Assembly (NCBI RefSeq): GCF_003323715.1
Contig: NZ_QOIN01000070.1
Coordinates: 62,001 to 126,000 of the forward strand
DNA: 64,000 nucleotides
Direction: 5' to 3'
Source: Streptomyces diacarni
GTDB lineage: Bacteria; Actinomycetota; Actinomycetes; Streptomycetales; Streptomycetaceae
Shown: piece by piece, positions 27,455 through 35,410 of the stretch
Numbering within the stretch: the first letter of the stretch is position 1
Layout: each line of letters begins with the position of its first letter
Program-made: the position numbers and the translations under genes
The notes under the pieces: model-generated
The model's database searches: none
Seen by the model: only the letters and a program-made list of their open reading frames with translations
What the model was told of the DNA's origin: nothing

Positions 27455-28330
27455 ATGAACGAGACCTGGACGCTGGATCGCACCTACGCCAGCCCCGCGG
27501 GCACCGTGCGCTGGACCGCGCTCGGCGACCCCGCGCTGCCGCCCGTCGTCCTGCTGCACGGCACCCCGTGGTCCTCCTTCGTATGGCGCGACACCGCCCG
27601 CGCACTGGCAGAGGACCACCACGTGTTCGTGTGGGACATGCCCGGTTACGGCACCTCGGCCAAGTACGAGGGCCAGGACGTCTCGCTGGACGCGCAGGGC
27701 CGGCTGTTCGCCGCGCTGCTGGAGCACTGGGGGCTGGAGCGGCCCGCCGTGGTGGCGCACGACTTCGGAGGCGCCGTCGCCCTGCGGGCCCACCTGCTGC
27801 ACGGTGCGCGTTTCGCACGGCTCGCGCTGGTGGACGTGGTCGCGCTCGCCCCCTGGGGTTCGGGCGCCTACCGGCTGCTGGGCGAGCACGCCGAGGTGTT
27901 CGCCCAACTGCCGCCCGCCCTGCACGGCGCGCTGGTACGGGAGTACGTGGCCTCCGTCGGCGGGCCCGGGCTGCGCCAGGAGGTGATCGAGCGGCTGGCC
28001 GAGCCCTGGACGGGCGAGGAGGGGCAACCGGCGCTCTACCGGCAGATGGCGCAGAACGGGCAGCGCTGGACCGACGAGATCGAGCACCGCTACGGCGGCC
28101 TCGCGCTCCCCGTCCTCGTCTGCTGGGGCACCGAGGACGCCTGGATCCCCGTCGCACGCGGGCGGGCGCTGGCTGCGGCGATCCCCGGCGCCACGCTGCA
28201 CCTGCTGGAGGGCGCCGGGCACCTCGTCCAGGAGGACGCGCCCGCCGAACTGGCGGCGGCGCTGGGCGCCTTCCTGCGGGCGGAGCGCCCGGGGGCCTCC
28301 GGCGCCGAGTCCGCCATTACCCATGGGTAA
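27455..28330 (+). CDS. Alpha/beta hydrolase with aspartate nucleophile (dehalogenase/epoxide-hydrolase-like)
   Basis: The 291-residue protein has the oxyanion motif LLHGTPWSSFVW (about residue 33). At the nucleophile elbow it has VVAHDFGGAVALR, with aspartate (residue 103) instead of serine. An acid position lies near GTEDAWIP and the catalytic histidine in GAGHLVQED. Aspartate at this position is characteristic of haloalkane/haloacetate dehalogenases and epoxide hydrolases, though many such proteins have untested substrates. ATG at 27455 fits the domain start; the ribosome site is weak. Its stop codon is part of the palindrome at 28317-28330. Confidence 0.85.
   Translation: MNETWTLDRTYASPAGTVRWTALGDPALPPVVLLHGTPWSSFVWRDTARALAEDHHVFVWDMPGYGTSAKYEGQDVSLDAQGRLFAALLEHWGLERPAVVAHDFGGAVALRAHLLHGARFARLALVDVVALAPWGSGAYRLLGEHAEVFAQLPPALHGALVREYVASVGGPGLRQEVIERLAEPWTGEEGQPALYRQMAQNGQRWTDEIEHRYGGLALPVLVCWGTEDAWIPVARGRALAAAIPGATLHLLEGAGHLVQEDAPAELAAALGAFLRAERPGASGAESAITHG
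28317..28330. promoter_or_regulatory. Perfect 14-bp palindrome, candidate operator of DUF4442 gene
   Basis: TTACCCATGGGTAA is a perfect palindrome that includes the hydrolase stop codon. Its left half doubles as a possible -35 box, 17 bases before TAGCTT (28340-28345), which is seven bases before the ATG at 28353. A repressor here would block the leaderless promoter. Confidence 0.5.
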
Positions 28331-28352
28331 CGCGCGTGGTAGCTTCGCCGCC

Positions 28353-28817
28353 ATGGCAAACGTGCTCCGCACACCCGGCGGCCTGCGGCGGGCGCTGAAC
28401 TGGTACCCGCCCTACCGGTTCACCGGCGTGCGCGTGCTGGAGGTCGCCGACGACTGGAGCAGGGCCCGGGTACGGCTGCGCCTGACCCGGTTCAACCGCA
28501 ACTACTTCGGCACCCAGTTCGGCGGCTCGCTCTACTCGATGAGCGACCCCTTCTTCTGCCTGCTGGCGGTCAACAGGCTGGGGCGGGACTACGTGGTGTG
28601 GGACAAGGCGGCCGAGATCGAGTTCGTCTCCCCCGGGCGGGGCGACGTCTACGCCGACTTCCGGCTGACCGAGGACCGCGTGGAGGAGATCCGCGCGGCC
28701 ACCGCGGACGGCTCCAAGGCGCTGCCGTGGTTCGAGTCCACCGTCACGGCCGCGGACGGCACCGTCGTCGCACGCGTCCGCAAACAGCTCTACGTGCGCC
28801 GCAAACGGGACACGTGA
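28353..28817 (+). CDS. DUF4442 (hotdog/thioesterase-fold) protein
   Basis: The 154-residue protein matches DUF4442 hotdog-fold proteins: LRRALNWYPPYRFTGVRV, then RFNRNYFGTQFGGSLYSMSDPFFCLLAVNRLGRDYVVWDKAAEIEFVSPGRG. These are probable thioesterases acting on acyl thioesters, without a defined substrate. ATG at 28353 is preferred over 28323 because a TAGCTT -10 element lies seven bases upstream and the family begins MANxLRTP. The start at 28323 would overlap the hydrolase stop. Confidence 0.85.
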   Translation: MANVLRTPGGLRRALNWYPPYRFTGVRVLEVADDWSRARVRLRLTRFNRNYFGTQFGGSLYSMSDPFFCLLAVNRLGRDYVVWDKAAEIEFVSPGRGDVYADFRLTEDRVEEIRAATADGSKALPWFESTVTAADGTVVARVRKQLYVRRKRDT

Positions 28818-28848
28818 CCGCTCGCGGGAGACGCGACCGCTCGCGGGA
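28816..28848. repeat. 19-bp-period repeat after the DUF4442 stop
   Basis: GACCGCTCGCGGGA occurs at 28816-28829 and 28835-28848, beginning within the TGA stop codon. A decayed third unit (GGCCGCTCGG) follows. Confidence 0.7.
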
Positions 28849-28882
28849 CGTGTGGCCGCTCGGCCGCCGGGTGGGGCTCGGC

Positions 28883-29548
28883 TCAGCCCAGCCAGCCCGG
28901 GCGCACCAGTCCCGACTCGTAGGCGAGGACGACCAGTTGCGCGCGGTCGCGCGCGCCCAGCTTGACCATCGTGCGGCTCACGTGGGTCTTGGCCGTCAGC
29001 GGGGAGACGACCAGCCGGCGGGCGATCTCCTCGTTGGACAGCCCCAGGCCCACCAGCGCCATCACCTCCCGCTCCCGCTCGGTCAGGCGGGCCAGCTCCT
29101 CGGCCGCCGCGGGCTGCTTGGAGCGGGCGGCGAACTCCTCGATGAGGCGGCGGGTCACGCCGGGCGAGAGCAGCGCGTCCCCGTCGACGACCGCGCGCAC
29201 CGCCCGTACCAGCTCCTCGGGTTCGGTGTCCTTGACCAGGAACCCGGAGGCCCCCGAGCGCAGCGCCTCGAAGACGTACTCGTCCAGCTCGAACGTGGTC
29301 AGCATGACGACCTTCACCGCCGCGAGCCGCGGGTCGCCGGTCAGGCGGCGGGTCGCGGCCAGGCCGTCGAGCACGGGCATCCGGATGTCCATCAGCACCA
29401 GGTCGACAGAGGTCTCCCGGACCAGCGCGACCGCCTCCTGGCCGTCAGCCGCCTCGCCCGCGACCTCGATGTCGGGCTGCGCGTCCAACAGCGCACGGAA
29501 TCCGGCGCGGACGAGGACCTGGTCGTCGGCGAGAAGGACGCGGATCAC
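28883..29548 (-). CDS. NarL/LuxR-type response regulator
   Basis: The 221-residue protein has a receiver domain with the phospho-acceptor aspartate at residue 54 (VDLVLMDIRMPVLDG) and the acidic pair ADD at the N-terminus. A LuxR helix-turn-helix lies at the C-terminus (LTEREREVMALVGLGLSNEEIA). The GTG start at 29548 follows AGGGAGAC. It lies 36 bases after the kinase gene on the same strand, so the two are a cognate pair. The signal and targets are unknown; autoregulation is plausible given the palindrome upstream of the kinase. Confidence 0.95.
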   Translation of the reverse strand: MIRVLLADDQVLVRAGFRALLDAQPDIEVAGEAADGQEAVALVRETSVDLVLMDIRMPVLDGLAATRRLTGDPRLAAVKVVMLTTFELDEYVFEALRSGASGFLVKDTEPEELVRAVRAVVDGDALLSPGVTRRLIEEFAARSKQPAAAEELARLTEREREVMALVGLGLSNEEIARRLVVSPLTAKTHVSRTMVKLGARDRAQLVVLAYESGLVRPGWLG

Positions 29549-29584
29549 GGTGTCTCCCTGTGGTTCTGCGGTGCGGCAGGGCGG

Positions 29585-30925
29585 TCACTGTAGCGGCGCG
29601 CCGCTCTGCGAGGGCGGCAGCGGGATCGTCGCCAGGACGCGGAAGCCACCGCCTGGGCGCGGGCCCGCCTCGAGCGTGCCCCCGAAAGCCGCGGCCCGCT
29701 CGCGCATGCCCACCAGCCCGTTGCCACCGCCGGTCGGTCCCGTGCCGGTCGCCGGCCCCTCGTCGTCGACGAGCAGTTCCATGGCGGTGCTGCCGTAGCG
29801 GATGCGCACCAGCGCGGTGCGGGAGCCCGAGTGGCGCACGATGTTGGTGAGGGCCTCCTGGACGATGCGGAACGCCGCCAGGTCGGCGCCCGGCGGCGGC
29901 GGTACGGGCACCCCCTCCGTCTCGGTGGCGACCCGGAGCCCGGCGCGCGCGGCCTGCTCGGTCAGCTCGGCCAGCCGGTCGAGCCCGGGCGCGGGGGCGC
30001 GGGGCGCGTCACCCGGCGCACGGAGCGTGTCCAGGACCTGGCGCACCTCGCCCAGCGCCTCCTTGCTCGCGGCCTTGATCGTGGTGAGCGCGGTCCGCGC
30101 CTGTTCCGGTTCCGCGTCGAGGAGGGCGAGGCCCACCCCTGCCTGGATGTTGATGACGGAGATGCTGTGGGCCAGCACGTCGTGCAACTCGCGGGCGATG
30201 CGCAGCCGCTCCTCGCCGGCCCGCCGCTTCTCGGCCTCTTCCGCCTCGCGCTGCCTGCGCTCCCGTTCGGCGCGGCGCACCCGGGCCAGCTCACCCGCCG
30301 TGCACAGCGCCACCATCCACACCAGCATGAACAGGTCCGCGCCCCAGGACGACCCCGGCGGATCGCCACCGGGCGGCAGCAGGCGGGAGAAGGCGTGGGC
30401 CACCAGCAGGTTGCCCAGCCACAGGACCCCGAGGGCGGACCAGGTCACATACCGGCACCCCTCCACGAGCGCGGCGAAGCCCGCGACGACGACGCTGAGC
30501 AGGATCGGACCGTAGGGGTAGCCGGCCGCCAGATACGCCAGCGTCACCGCCGACGTCCCGCACACCGCACAGCGCGGGTAGCGGTACCGGACCAGCAGCA
30601 GGAGCGGCCCCAGCGTCAGCAGGAGGCGGGCGGCCCCGTCGGGACCGACCACGTCGGCGGCCCGCTGATTGTGCGCGGCGAAACCCGTGCCGGCCTGCTG
30701 GATGACGAAGACGGCGACCGACGTCGCCCACGGAACGCGCCGCCGCGCCCAGGGCGGCGGAGCCGGGAGCTCTCCCGGCCGACGCCGCCACCGGGACCGC
30801 CGCGCCGGTCCCGCGCCCGCCACCGCGGCGGCGTCGCCGCCACCGGGAACAGGGGCGGCGCCGTCACCGAGGGCAGGCGCGGTGCCGTCACCGGAAGCCG
30901 CGGCGGAAGAAGGGGTGCTGGCCAC
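29585..30925 (-). CDS. Sensor histidine kinase (HisKA_3 type), partner of adjacent NarL-type regulator
   Basis: The 446-residue protein has a Gly/Ala/Pro-rich cytoplasmic N-terminus and five or so transmembrane helices (about residues 65-210). A coiled segment rich in Arg/Glu follows, then the phospho-acceptor motif RIARELHDVLAHSISV (His near 248). A HATPase ends with GGGNGLVGMRERAAAFGGTLEAG. This is the NarX/DesK-like class. GTG at 30925 is chosen because TAGCGT lies seven bases upstream, suggesting a leaderless message; GTGs at 30934 and 30952 are alternatives. The ligand cannot be inferred. Confidence 0.9.
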   Translation of the reverse strand: MASTPSSAAASGDGTAPALGDGAAPVPGGGDAAAVAGAGPARRSRWRRRPGELPAPPPWARRRVPWATSVAVFVIQQAGTGFAAHNQRAADVVGPDGAARLLLTLGPLLLLVRYRYPRCAVCGTSAVTLAYLAAGYPYGPILLSVVVAGFAALVEGCRYVTWSALGVLWLGNLLVAHAFSRLLPPGGDPPGSSWGADLFMLVWMVALCTAGELARVRRAERERRQREAEEAEKRRAGEERLRIARELHDVLAHSISVINIQAGVGLALLDAEPEQARTALTTIKAASKEALGEVRQVLDTLRAPGDAPRAPAPGLDRLAELTEQAARAGLRVATETEGVPVPPPPGADLAAFRIVQEALTNIVRHSGSRTALVRIRYGSTAMELLVDDEGPATGTGPTGGGNGLVGMRERAAAFGGTLEAGPRPGGGFRVLATIPLPPSQSGAPLQ

Positions 30926-30932
30926 GCCTCTC

Positions 30933-30938
30933 ACGCTA
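30933..30938 (-). promoter_or_regulatory. -10 element of two-component operon
   Basis: On the minus strand TAGCGT ends seven bases before the GTG at 30925. No ribosome-binding site is present, which supports a leaderless transcript. Confidence 0.4.
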
Positions 30939-30985
30939 GACGCGCCTCGCACGGTGCGTCGTCAGCCGGGCGCGGTGCTCGCGGC

Positions 30986-31001
30986 TACTCCCCGGGGAGT
31001 A
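30986..31001. promoter_or_regulatory. 16-bp perfect palindrome upstream of the kinase gene
   Basis: TACTCCCCGGGGAGTA is a perfect palindrome about 60 bases before the kinase start. It is a candidate site for the NarL-type regulator encoded in the same operon, or for control of the neighbouring reductase-gene end. Confidence 0.4.
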
Positions 31002-31056
31002 CGGGCTAGCGGGTGGCCGCGTGGGGCCGCCCGCTCGGTACGACGCACGGACCGGG

Positions 31057-32469
31057 TCAGGCCGAGGGGCGTCGCGCCGACTCGCCACCCGGCTCGTCAC
31101 GGCCCTGCGAAGGCCGCTCACCGGCTCCGTCCGCGCGGTCGTCCTGCTCGGCGCCCTGCTGAGCGGCGGCCTCGGTGCCCTCCCCCACGTCCTCGGCCGT
31201 GTCGGAGCCGTCGCGTGCCGCCTCGGCCTCCCTGCGGTCGAACGTGTCCAGAACGCGGCGGGCGAGGGGGTGCACCCGGACGACCTCGGCCAGCGAGGTG
31301 GCGCCGCGGGTGAAGCGCGCGAAGACGTTCCAGGCGGGCCTGAAACCGGTCAGAGCAGCGTGGAAGAGGCCGGGGCGGCGGGCGAAGATCCGCAGCAGCC
31401 GCCGTCCGACGCCCATCTCGACGCCGAGGCCCGCCTTGACGGCGAACGCGTAGTTGAGGGCCTGCCGGCGCGCGTCCACCGCGTCGTGCGCCTCGGCGAC
31501 GCGTACCGCCCACTCCCCCGCCAGCCGTCCGGAGCGCAGCGCGAAGGAGATGCCCTCGCGGGTCCAGGGCTCCAGCAGGCCGGCCGCGTCCCCGGCGACG
31601 AGGACCCGGCCGCGGGAGAGCGGTGAGTCGTCGGCGCGGCAGCGGGTCAGATGTCCCGAGGAGATACGGGGCTCGAATCCGGCGAGGCCGAGGCGGCCGA
31701 CGAAGTCGTCCAGGTAGCGCTTGGTGGCCGCGCCGTCGCCGCGGGCGGAGATGACGCCGACGGTGAGGGTGTCCCCCTTGGGGAAGACCCAGCCGTAACT
31801 GCCCGGGAGCGGGCCCCAGTCCACCAGCGCCCGCCCGGCCCAGTCCTCGGCGACACTGTCGGGGACGGGGATCTCCGCTTCCAGACCGAGGTCGACCTGC
31901 TCCATCTTGACGCCCACGTGGGCACCTATCCGGCTCGCGCTGCCGTCCGCGCCGATCACCGCCCTGGCCAGGACCGGCTCGTCCTCGCCCGCCAGCACGA
32001 CGGCGACCGTGCGGCGGTCGGGCACGGCGGGCCCGTGCTGCTCGACGCGGGAGACGGCGACACCGGTGCGCACCTCCGCGCCGGCCTTGACGGCCGCCTC
32101 CGCCAGTGCGTTGTCGAACTCGGGCCGGTTGACCAGGCCGAAGAGCATGCTGCGGGCGCGCCGGGTGCGGGCGAGCTTGCCGTTCAGGGTGAAGGTCACC
32201 GCGTGCACGCGGTCGCGCAACGGGAGGTCGAAGCCGGGCGGGAGCGAGTCCCTGGAGGGGCCGATGATGCCGCCGCCGCACGTCTTGTAGCGCGGCAGCT
32301 CGGCCTTCTCCACGAGCAGCACCTTGCGACCGGCGACGGCCGCCGCGTACGCGGCCGAGGCGCCCGCGGGCCCGGCGCCGACCACGACGACGTCCCAGAC
32401 GGGGCGGTCCTGCCACCGGTCCCCCGCGGGCTCGACGTCCTCGTTCCCGGCTGCGTTCTCGCTGCTCAC
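31057..32469 (-). CDS. Geranylgeranyl-reductase-family FAD-dependent oxidoreductase
   Basis: The 470-residue flavoprotein has the FAD dinucleotide motif GAGPAG at residues 31-36. Family blocks follow: LVEKAELPRYKTCGGG, VIGADGSASRIG, GWVFPKGDTLTVGV and VLVAGDAAGLLEPWTREGISFALRSG. Members reduce prenyl double bonds of menaquinone, prenyl lipids or chlorophyll-type side chains; in actinomycetes the substrate is often a polyprenyl chain. A charged Ala/Asp/Glu-rich tail of about 60 residues is unusual. GTG at 32469 was chosen just before the conserved part. The gene is divergent from the dipeptidase. Confidence 0.88.
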   Translation of the reverse strand: MSSENAAGNEDVEPAGDRWQDRPVWDVVVVGAGPAGASAAYAAAVAGRKVLLVEKAELPRYKTCGGGIIGPSRDSLPPGFDLPLRDRVHAVTFTLNGKLARTRRARSMLFGLVNRPEFDNALAEAAVKAGAEVRTGVAVSRVEQHGPAVPDRRTVAVVLAGEDEPVLARAVIGADGSASRIGAHVGVKMEQVDLGLEAEIPVPDSVAEDWAGRALVDWGPLPGSYGWVFPKGDTLTVGVISARGDGAATKRYLDDFVGRLGLAGFEPRISSGHLTRCRADDSPLSRGRVLVAGDAAGLLEPWTREGISFALRSGRLAGEWAVRVAEAHDAVDARRQALNYAFAVKAGLGVEMGVGRRLLRIFARRPGLFHAALTGFRPAWNVFARFTRGATSLAEVVRVHPLARRVLDTFDRREAEAARDGSDTAEDVGEGTEAAAQQGAEQDDRADGAGERPSQGRDEPGGESARRPSA

Positions 32470-32543
32470 GATGTGCTGTGCTCCCGGTTGACCTCTGTTG
32501 ACGGTATGGCCCACCGCATCCTACGGGGCGGGTCACGTGCGAT

Positions 32544-32565
32544 ACACATGTGTCCGTACACGTGT
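32544..32565. promoter_or_regulatory. Twin palindromes in the reductase/dipeptidase divergent promoter region
   Basis: ACACATGTGT (32544-32553) and ACACGTGT (32558-32565) are palindromes whose centres are 13 bases apart. A further CACGTG lies about ten bases to the left. They sit 30-50 bases before the dipeptidase start and look like an operator pair of unknown binding protein. Confidence 0.4.
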
Positions 32566-32595
32566 GCCAACGTCGCGCCCACAAGGAGCGTTCCC

Positions 32596-34035
32596 ATGCC
32601 GCAGCCCCCGTCAGAACCGACGGCCACGCCCGCAGCAGCCCCCACGTCCACCGCGTCAGGACCGGCCGCCTCCACCGCGGATGTCGCGGCCACCGTCGCC
32701 TCGCTGATGTCCCGCGCCAAGTCCGAGCTGAGCGAGCTGGTGGCGTTCCGCTCGGTCGCGGACCCGGAGCAGTTCCCGGTCAGCGAGTGCGAGGGGGCCG
32801 CCAGGTGGATCGCCGACGCGCTGCGTGCGGAGGGCTTCCAGGACGTCGCGGCACTGGACACGCCGGACGGCACCCAGTCGGTCTACGGCTACCTGCCCGG
32901 CCCCGCGGGTGCGCCGACGGTGCTGCTGTACGCGCACTACGACGTCCAGCCGCCGCTGGACGAGGCGGCCTGGCGCACCCCGCCGTTCGAGCTGACCGAC
33001 GGCGCCGACGGCCGGTGGTACGGCAGGGGGGCGGCCGACTGCAAGGGCGGCTTCGTGATGCACCTGCTCGCGCTGCGGGCCGTGCGGGAGAACGGTGGAC
33101 TGCCCGTCTCGGTCAAGATGATCGCGGAGGGCTCCGAGGAGCAGGGCACCGGCGGTCTGGAACAGTACGCGCGTGCGCACCCCGAACTGCTGGCCGCTGA
33201 CGCCGTCGTCATCGGGGACACGGGCAACTTCCGCTGCGGCGTGCCCACCGTCACCGCGACGCTGCGCGGCATGACGCTGCTGCGGGTCCAGGTCGACACG
33301 CTCGAAGGGAACCTGCACTCGGGCCTGTTCGGCGGCGCGGCACCGGACGCGCTGGCCGCGCTGCTGCGCACGCTCGACTCCCTGCGGGACGCCGAGGGCA
33401 ACACCGTCGTCGACGGCCTCGACGCGGACGCGCGGTGGGAGGGCATGCCGTACCCGGAGGGGGACTTCCGGCGGGACGCCAAGGTGCTGGACGGGGTCGG
33501 TCTGCTCGGCGGCGGCGCCGTCGCCGACCGGCTGTGGGCACGTCCGGCCGTGACCGTACTGGGCATCGACTGCCCGCCGGTCGTGGGCGCCACCCCATCG
33601 GTGCACGCGTCGGCGCGCGCCCTGGTCTCGCTGCGTATCCCGCCGGGCACCGACGTCGAGGAGGCCATCGAGCTGCTGGTCGCGCACGTCGAGTCGCACG
33701 TGCCGTGGCAGGCGCGGGTGACGACCGAGGTGATCGGTCGGGGGCAGCCGTTCAGCGCCGACACCTCCAGCCCTGCGTACACCGCGATGGCCACCGCGCT
33801 GCGCGAGGCGTACGACGGGCTGGAGATGCAGGTCTCCGGGATGGGCGGCTCGATCCCGCTGTGCAACGCGCTGGATGCCCTCTACCCGGACGCCGAGATC
33901 CTCCTCATCGGTCTGAGCGAACCCGAGGCGCAGATCCACGCGGTGAACGAGAGCGTGGACCCGCGCGAACTGGAGCGGATGGCGGTGGCCGAGGCGCTCT
34001 TCCTGCACGGATACGCGCAGCAGAAGAACGCCTGA
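32596..34035 (+). CDS. M20-family dipeptidase/metallopeptidase
   Basis: The 479-residue zinc enzyme has family blocks with metal ligands: LLYAHYDVQP (His, Asp), GRGAADCKGG (bridging Asp), the general base pair in AEGSEEQGTGG, an Asp in VIGDTGN, and the late histidine in QIHAVNESVD. This is the CNDP-like dipeptidase subgroup of M20. It hydrolyses dipeptides in the cytoplasm; no signal peptide is present. ATG at 32596 lies seven bases after AAGGAG. The N-terminal 30 residues are Pro/Thr/Ala-rich. Confidence 0.95.
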   Translation: MPQPPSEPTATPAAAPTSTASGPAASTADVAATVASLMSRAKSELSELVAFRSVADPEQFPVSECEGAARWIADALRAEGFQDVAALDTPDGTQSVYGYLPGPAGAPTVLLYAHYDVQPPLDEAAWRTPPFELTDGADGRWYGRGAADCKGGFVMHLLALRAVRENGGLPVSVKMIAEGSEEQGTGGLEQYARAHPELLAADAVVIGDTGNFRCGVPTVTATLRGMTLLRVQVDTLEGNLHSGLFGGAAPDALAALLRTLDSLRDAEGNTVVDGLDADARWEGMPYPEGDFRRDAKVLDGVGLLGGGAVADRLWARPAVTVLGIDCPPVVGATPSVHASARALVSLRIPPGTDVEEAIELLVAHVESHVPWQARVTTEVIGRGQPFSADTSSPAYTAMATALREAYDGLEMQVSGMGGSIPLCNALDALYPDAEILLIGLSEPEAQIHAVNESVDPRELERMAVAEALFLHGYAQQKNA

Positions 34036-34057
34036 TCACCGCAGGCCCGGGGCCCCG

Positions 34058-35095
34058 TCAGCGCAGCAGGTGGCCGCAGCCGGTCGGGACACCGCCCTCG
34101 AGGTAGAGGGGGTGTCCCGCCCTGCGGGCCCGCAGGGCGCAGCGCAGCCGCTCCAGGCGGTTGGCAGGAAGAAGCCGCGCGGCCTCCTCCTCGGTGACGA
34201 AGCGCCAGTCGCGGAGTTCGGCGCCCGGCAGCAGGAGCGCGGCCTCGTCTTCGGCCGCGAGCCGTCCCCCGTCGAAGAGCAGCCGCATCCCGCCGAACGC
34301 GGGTGGGCGCGGCGGCTCCCAGTCGACGACGAGCAGCGCCGGCTGCGCGGGCAGCCGCAGTCCCAGTTCCTCGAAGACCTCGCGGACGCCCGCGGTGCTG
34401 GGCGCCTCACCGCGCTCGACCACGCCGCCGGGGAACTCCCAGCCCGGCTTGTAGGTGGGGTCGACGAGGAGCACCCGGTCGCGGTCGTCGAACAGCAGCA
34501 CCCCCGCGGCGACCGTCTCGGCCGTCGGCTCGGGGGTCTGCACGATGCCCGTGGTGCCCGCCCCCTCACCGATCGCCTCGGCGAGGCGCTCGGCCGTGCG
34601 CCGGGGGGTGAGGTGGCTGGTGTCGAGCGTGTGCGCCTCGGCGGTGATCCACGGCAGGGCCGCCCGGTACGAGGACAGGTGGGCCAGGCACCAGGCGCGG
34701 GTGGAGCCGCCGTCATCGGCGGCGCGGGTGTCGATGCGCTCGCGCAGTACGGGTTCGTCAGCGTGCAGCAGCAGGTGCTGTACGGGGATGCGGCGGGCGG
34801 CGAGCGCGCCGAAGATCTCGTCGCGGTACTCGCGCCGCAGCAGCGTCATCGGGGCGATCAGCGGTCCTTCGACCTCTGTCAGCAAAGCGGCGGCCGTGTC
34901 CACCACGAGCCGCCGCCATGAGTGCAGGTCCTGGAAGTCGGCTATCTGTCCGAGGCGTTCCTTGGGCAGCATGCGGCGCAGTGCGGCACCGATGGCTTCG
35001 GGTTCGTAGAGCGTGCTGCCGGGAAGCAGGTCGAGCAGTTCGTTCGCCGCGGTGGTCTTGCCCGCGCCGAACGCGCCGTTCAGCCAGACGATCAC
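34058..35095 (-). CDS. Fusion of P-loop nucleotide-kinase-like domain and Nudix hydrolase
   Basis: Residues 1-180 form a P-loop kinase-like domain (MIVWLNGAFGAGKTTAANEL, Walker A at 7-14; lid-like region around RERIDTRAADDGGSTRAWCL). Residues 195-340 form a Nudix domain, with the Nudix box spread over GGVVERGEAPSTAGVREVFEELGL. AAA/kinase-plus-Nudix fusions exist in actinomycetes, but their substrate pair is unknown; house-cleaning of a modified nucleotide is a guess. GTG at 35095 follows GAGGGGGGAA. A 20-base perfect palindrome lies inside the 3' coding end (34119-34138). Confidence 0.85.
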   Translation of the reverse strand: MIVWLNGAFGAGKTTAANELLDLLPGSTLYEPEAIGAALRRMLPKERLGQIADFQDLHSWRRLVVDTAAALLTEVEGPLIAPMTLLRREYRDEIFGALAARRIPVQHLLLHADEPVLRERIDTRAADDGGSTRAWCLAHLSSYRAALPWITAEAHTLDTSHLTPRRTAERLAEAIGEGAGTTGIVQTPEPTAETVAAGVLLFDDRDRVLLVDPTYKPGWEFPGGVVERGEAPSTAGVREVFEELGLRLPAQPALLVVDWEPPRPPAFGGMRLLFDGGRLAAEDEAALLLPGAELRDWRFVTEEEAARLLPANRLERLRCALRARRAGHPLYLEGGVPTGCGHLLR

Positions 35096-35404
35096 GGTGT
35101 TCCCCCCTCATCCGTCGTCCCCGTTCAGTTGCCCGCATCACCCGGTGGGGGAAACGCGCCGGGGCGGCTCTCCCGGCGCCCGAAGGGGCACGGCGCCTGC
35201 GCCCCGGCGCGTACGGCGGGGCGCGCGCGGCCCGCCGGGAGGGCGGAAACGGCAGGCGGGCGGGCGGGGGGCCGGCCGACCGGCGACCCCCGGCGGCTCC
35301 GGCGCGAGCAGGGACGGACGAGGCGCCCGCCCCCGAGGACAGGATCAGCCGGGCGGCCGGGGGCTCAGCCGGGTGACCAAGGGATCAGCCGGGCGGCCAA
35401 GGGT
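35096..35404. other. 309-bp intergenic region with tandem stop-codon repeats
   Basis: The space between the kinase-Nudix gene and the end of the TIGR03086-type gene is extremely GC-rich. It has no credible gene. Its right end holds four copies of a 20-base unit described separately. Confidence 0.6.
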
Positions 35405-35410
35405 TCAGCT
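35345..35410. repeat. 20-bp unit repeated four times, each copy carrying a minus-strand TGA
   Basis: TCAGCYGG motifs start at 35345, 35365, 35385 and 35405, exactly 20 bases apart. Each is followed by GGYGRCC-like sequence. The rightmost TCA is the complement of the stop codon of the TIGR03086-type gene. Because 20 is not a multiple of three, the successive TGA codons fall in all three minus-strand frames. Confidence 0.85.

Noticed and set aside
34119..34138. A 20-base perfect palindrome as a terminator or operator.
   Set aside because: It lies inside the coding end of the kinase-Nudix gene and encodes an ordinary Arg/Ala stretch; chance palindromes are common at this GC content.
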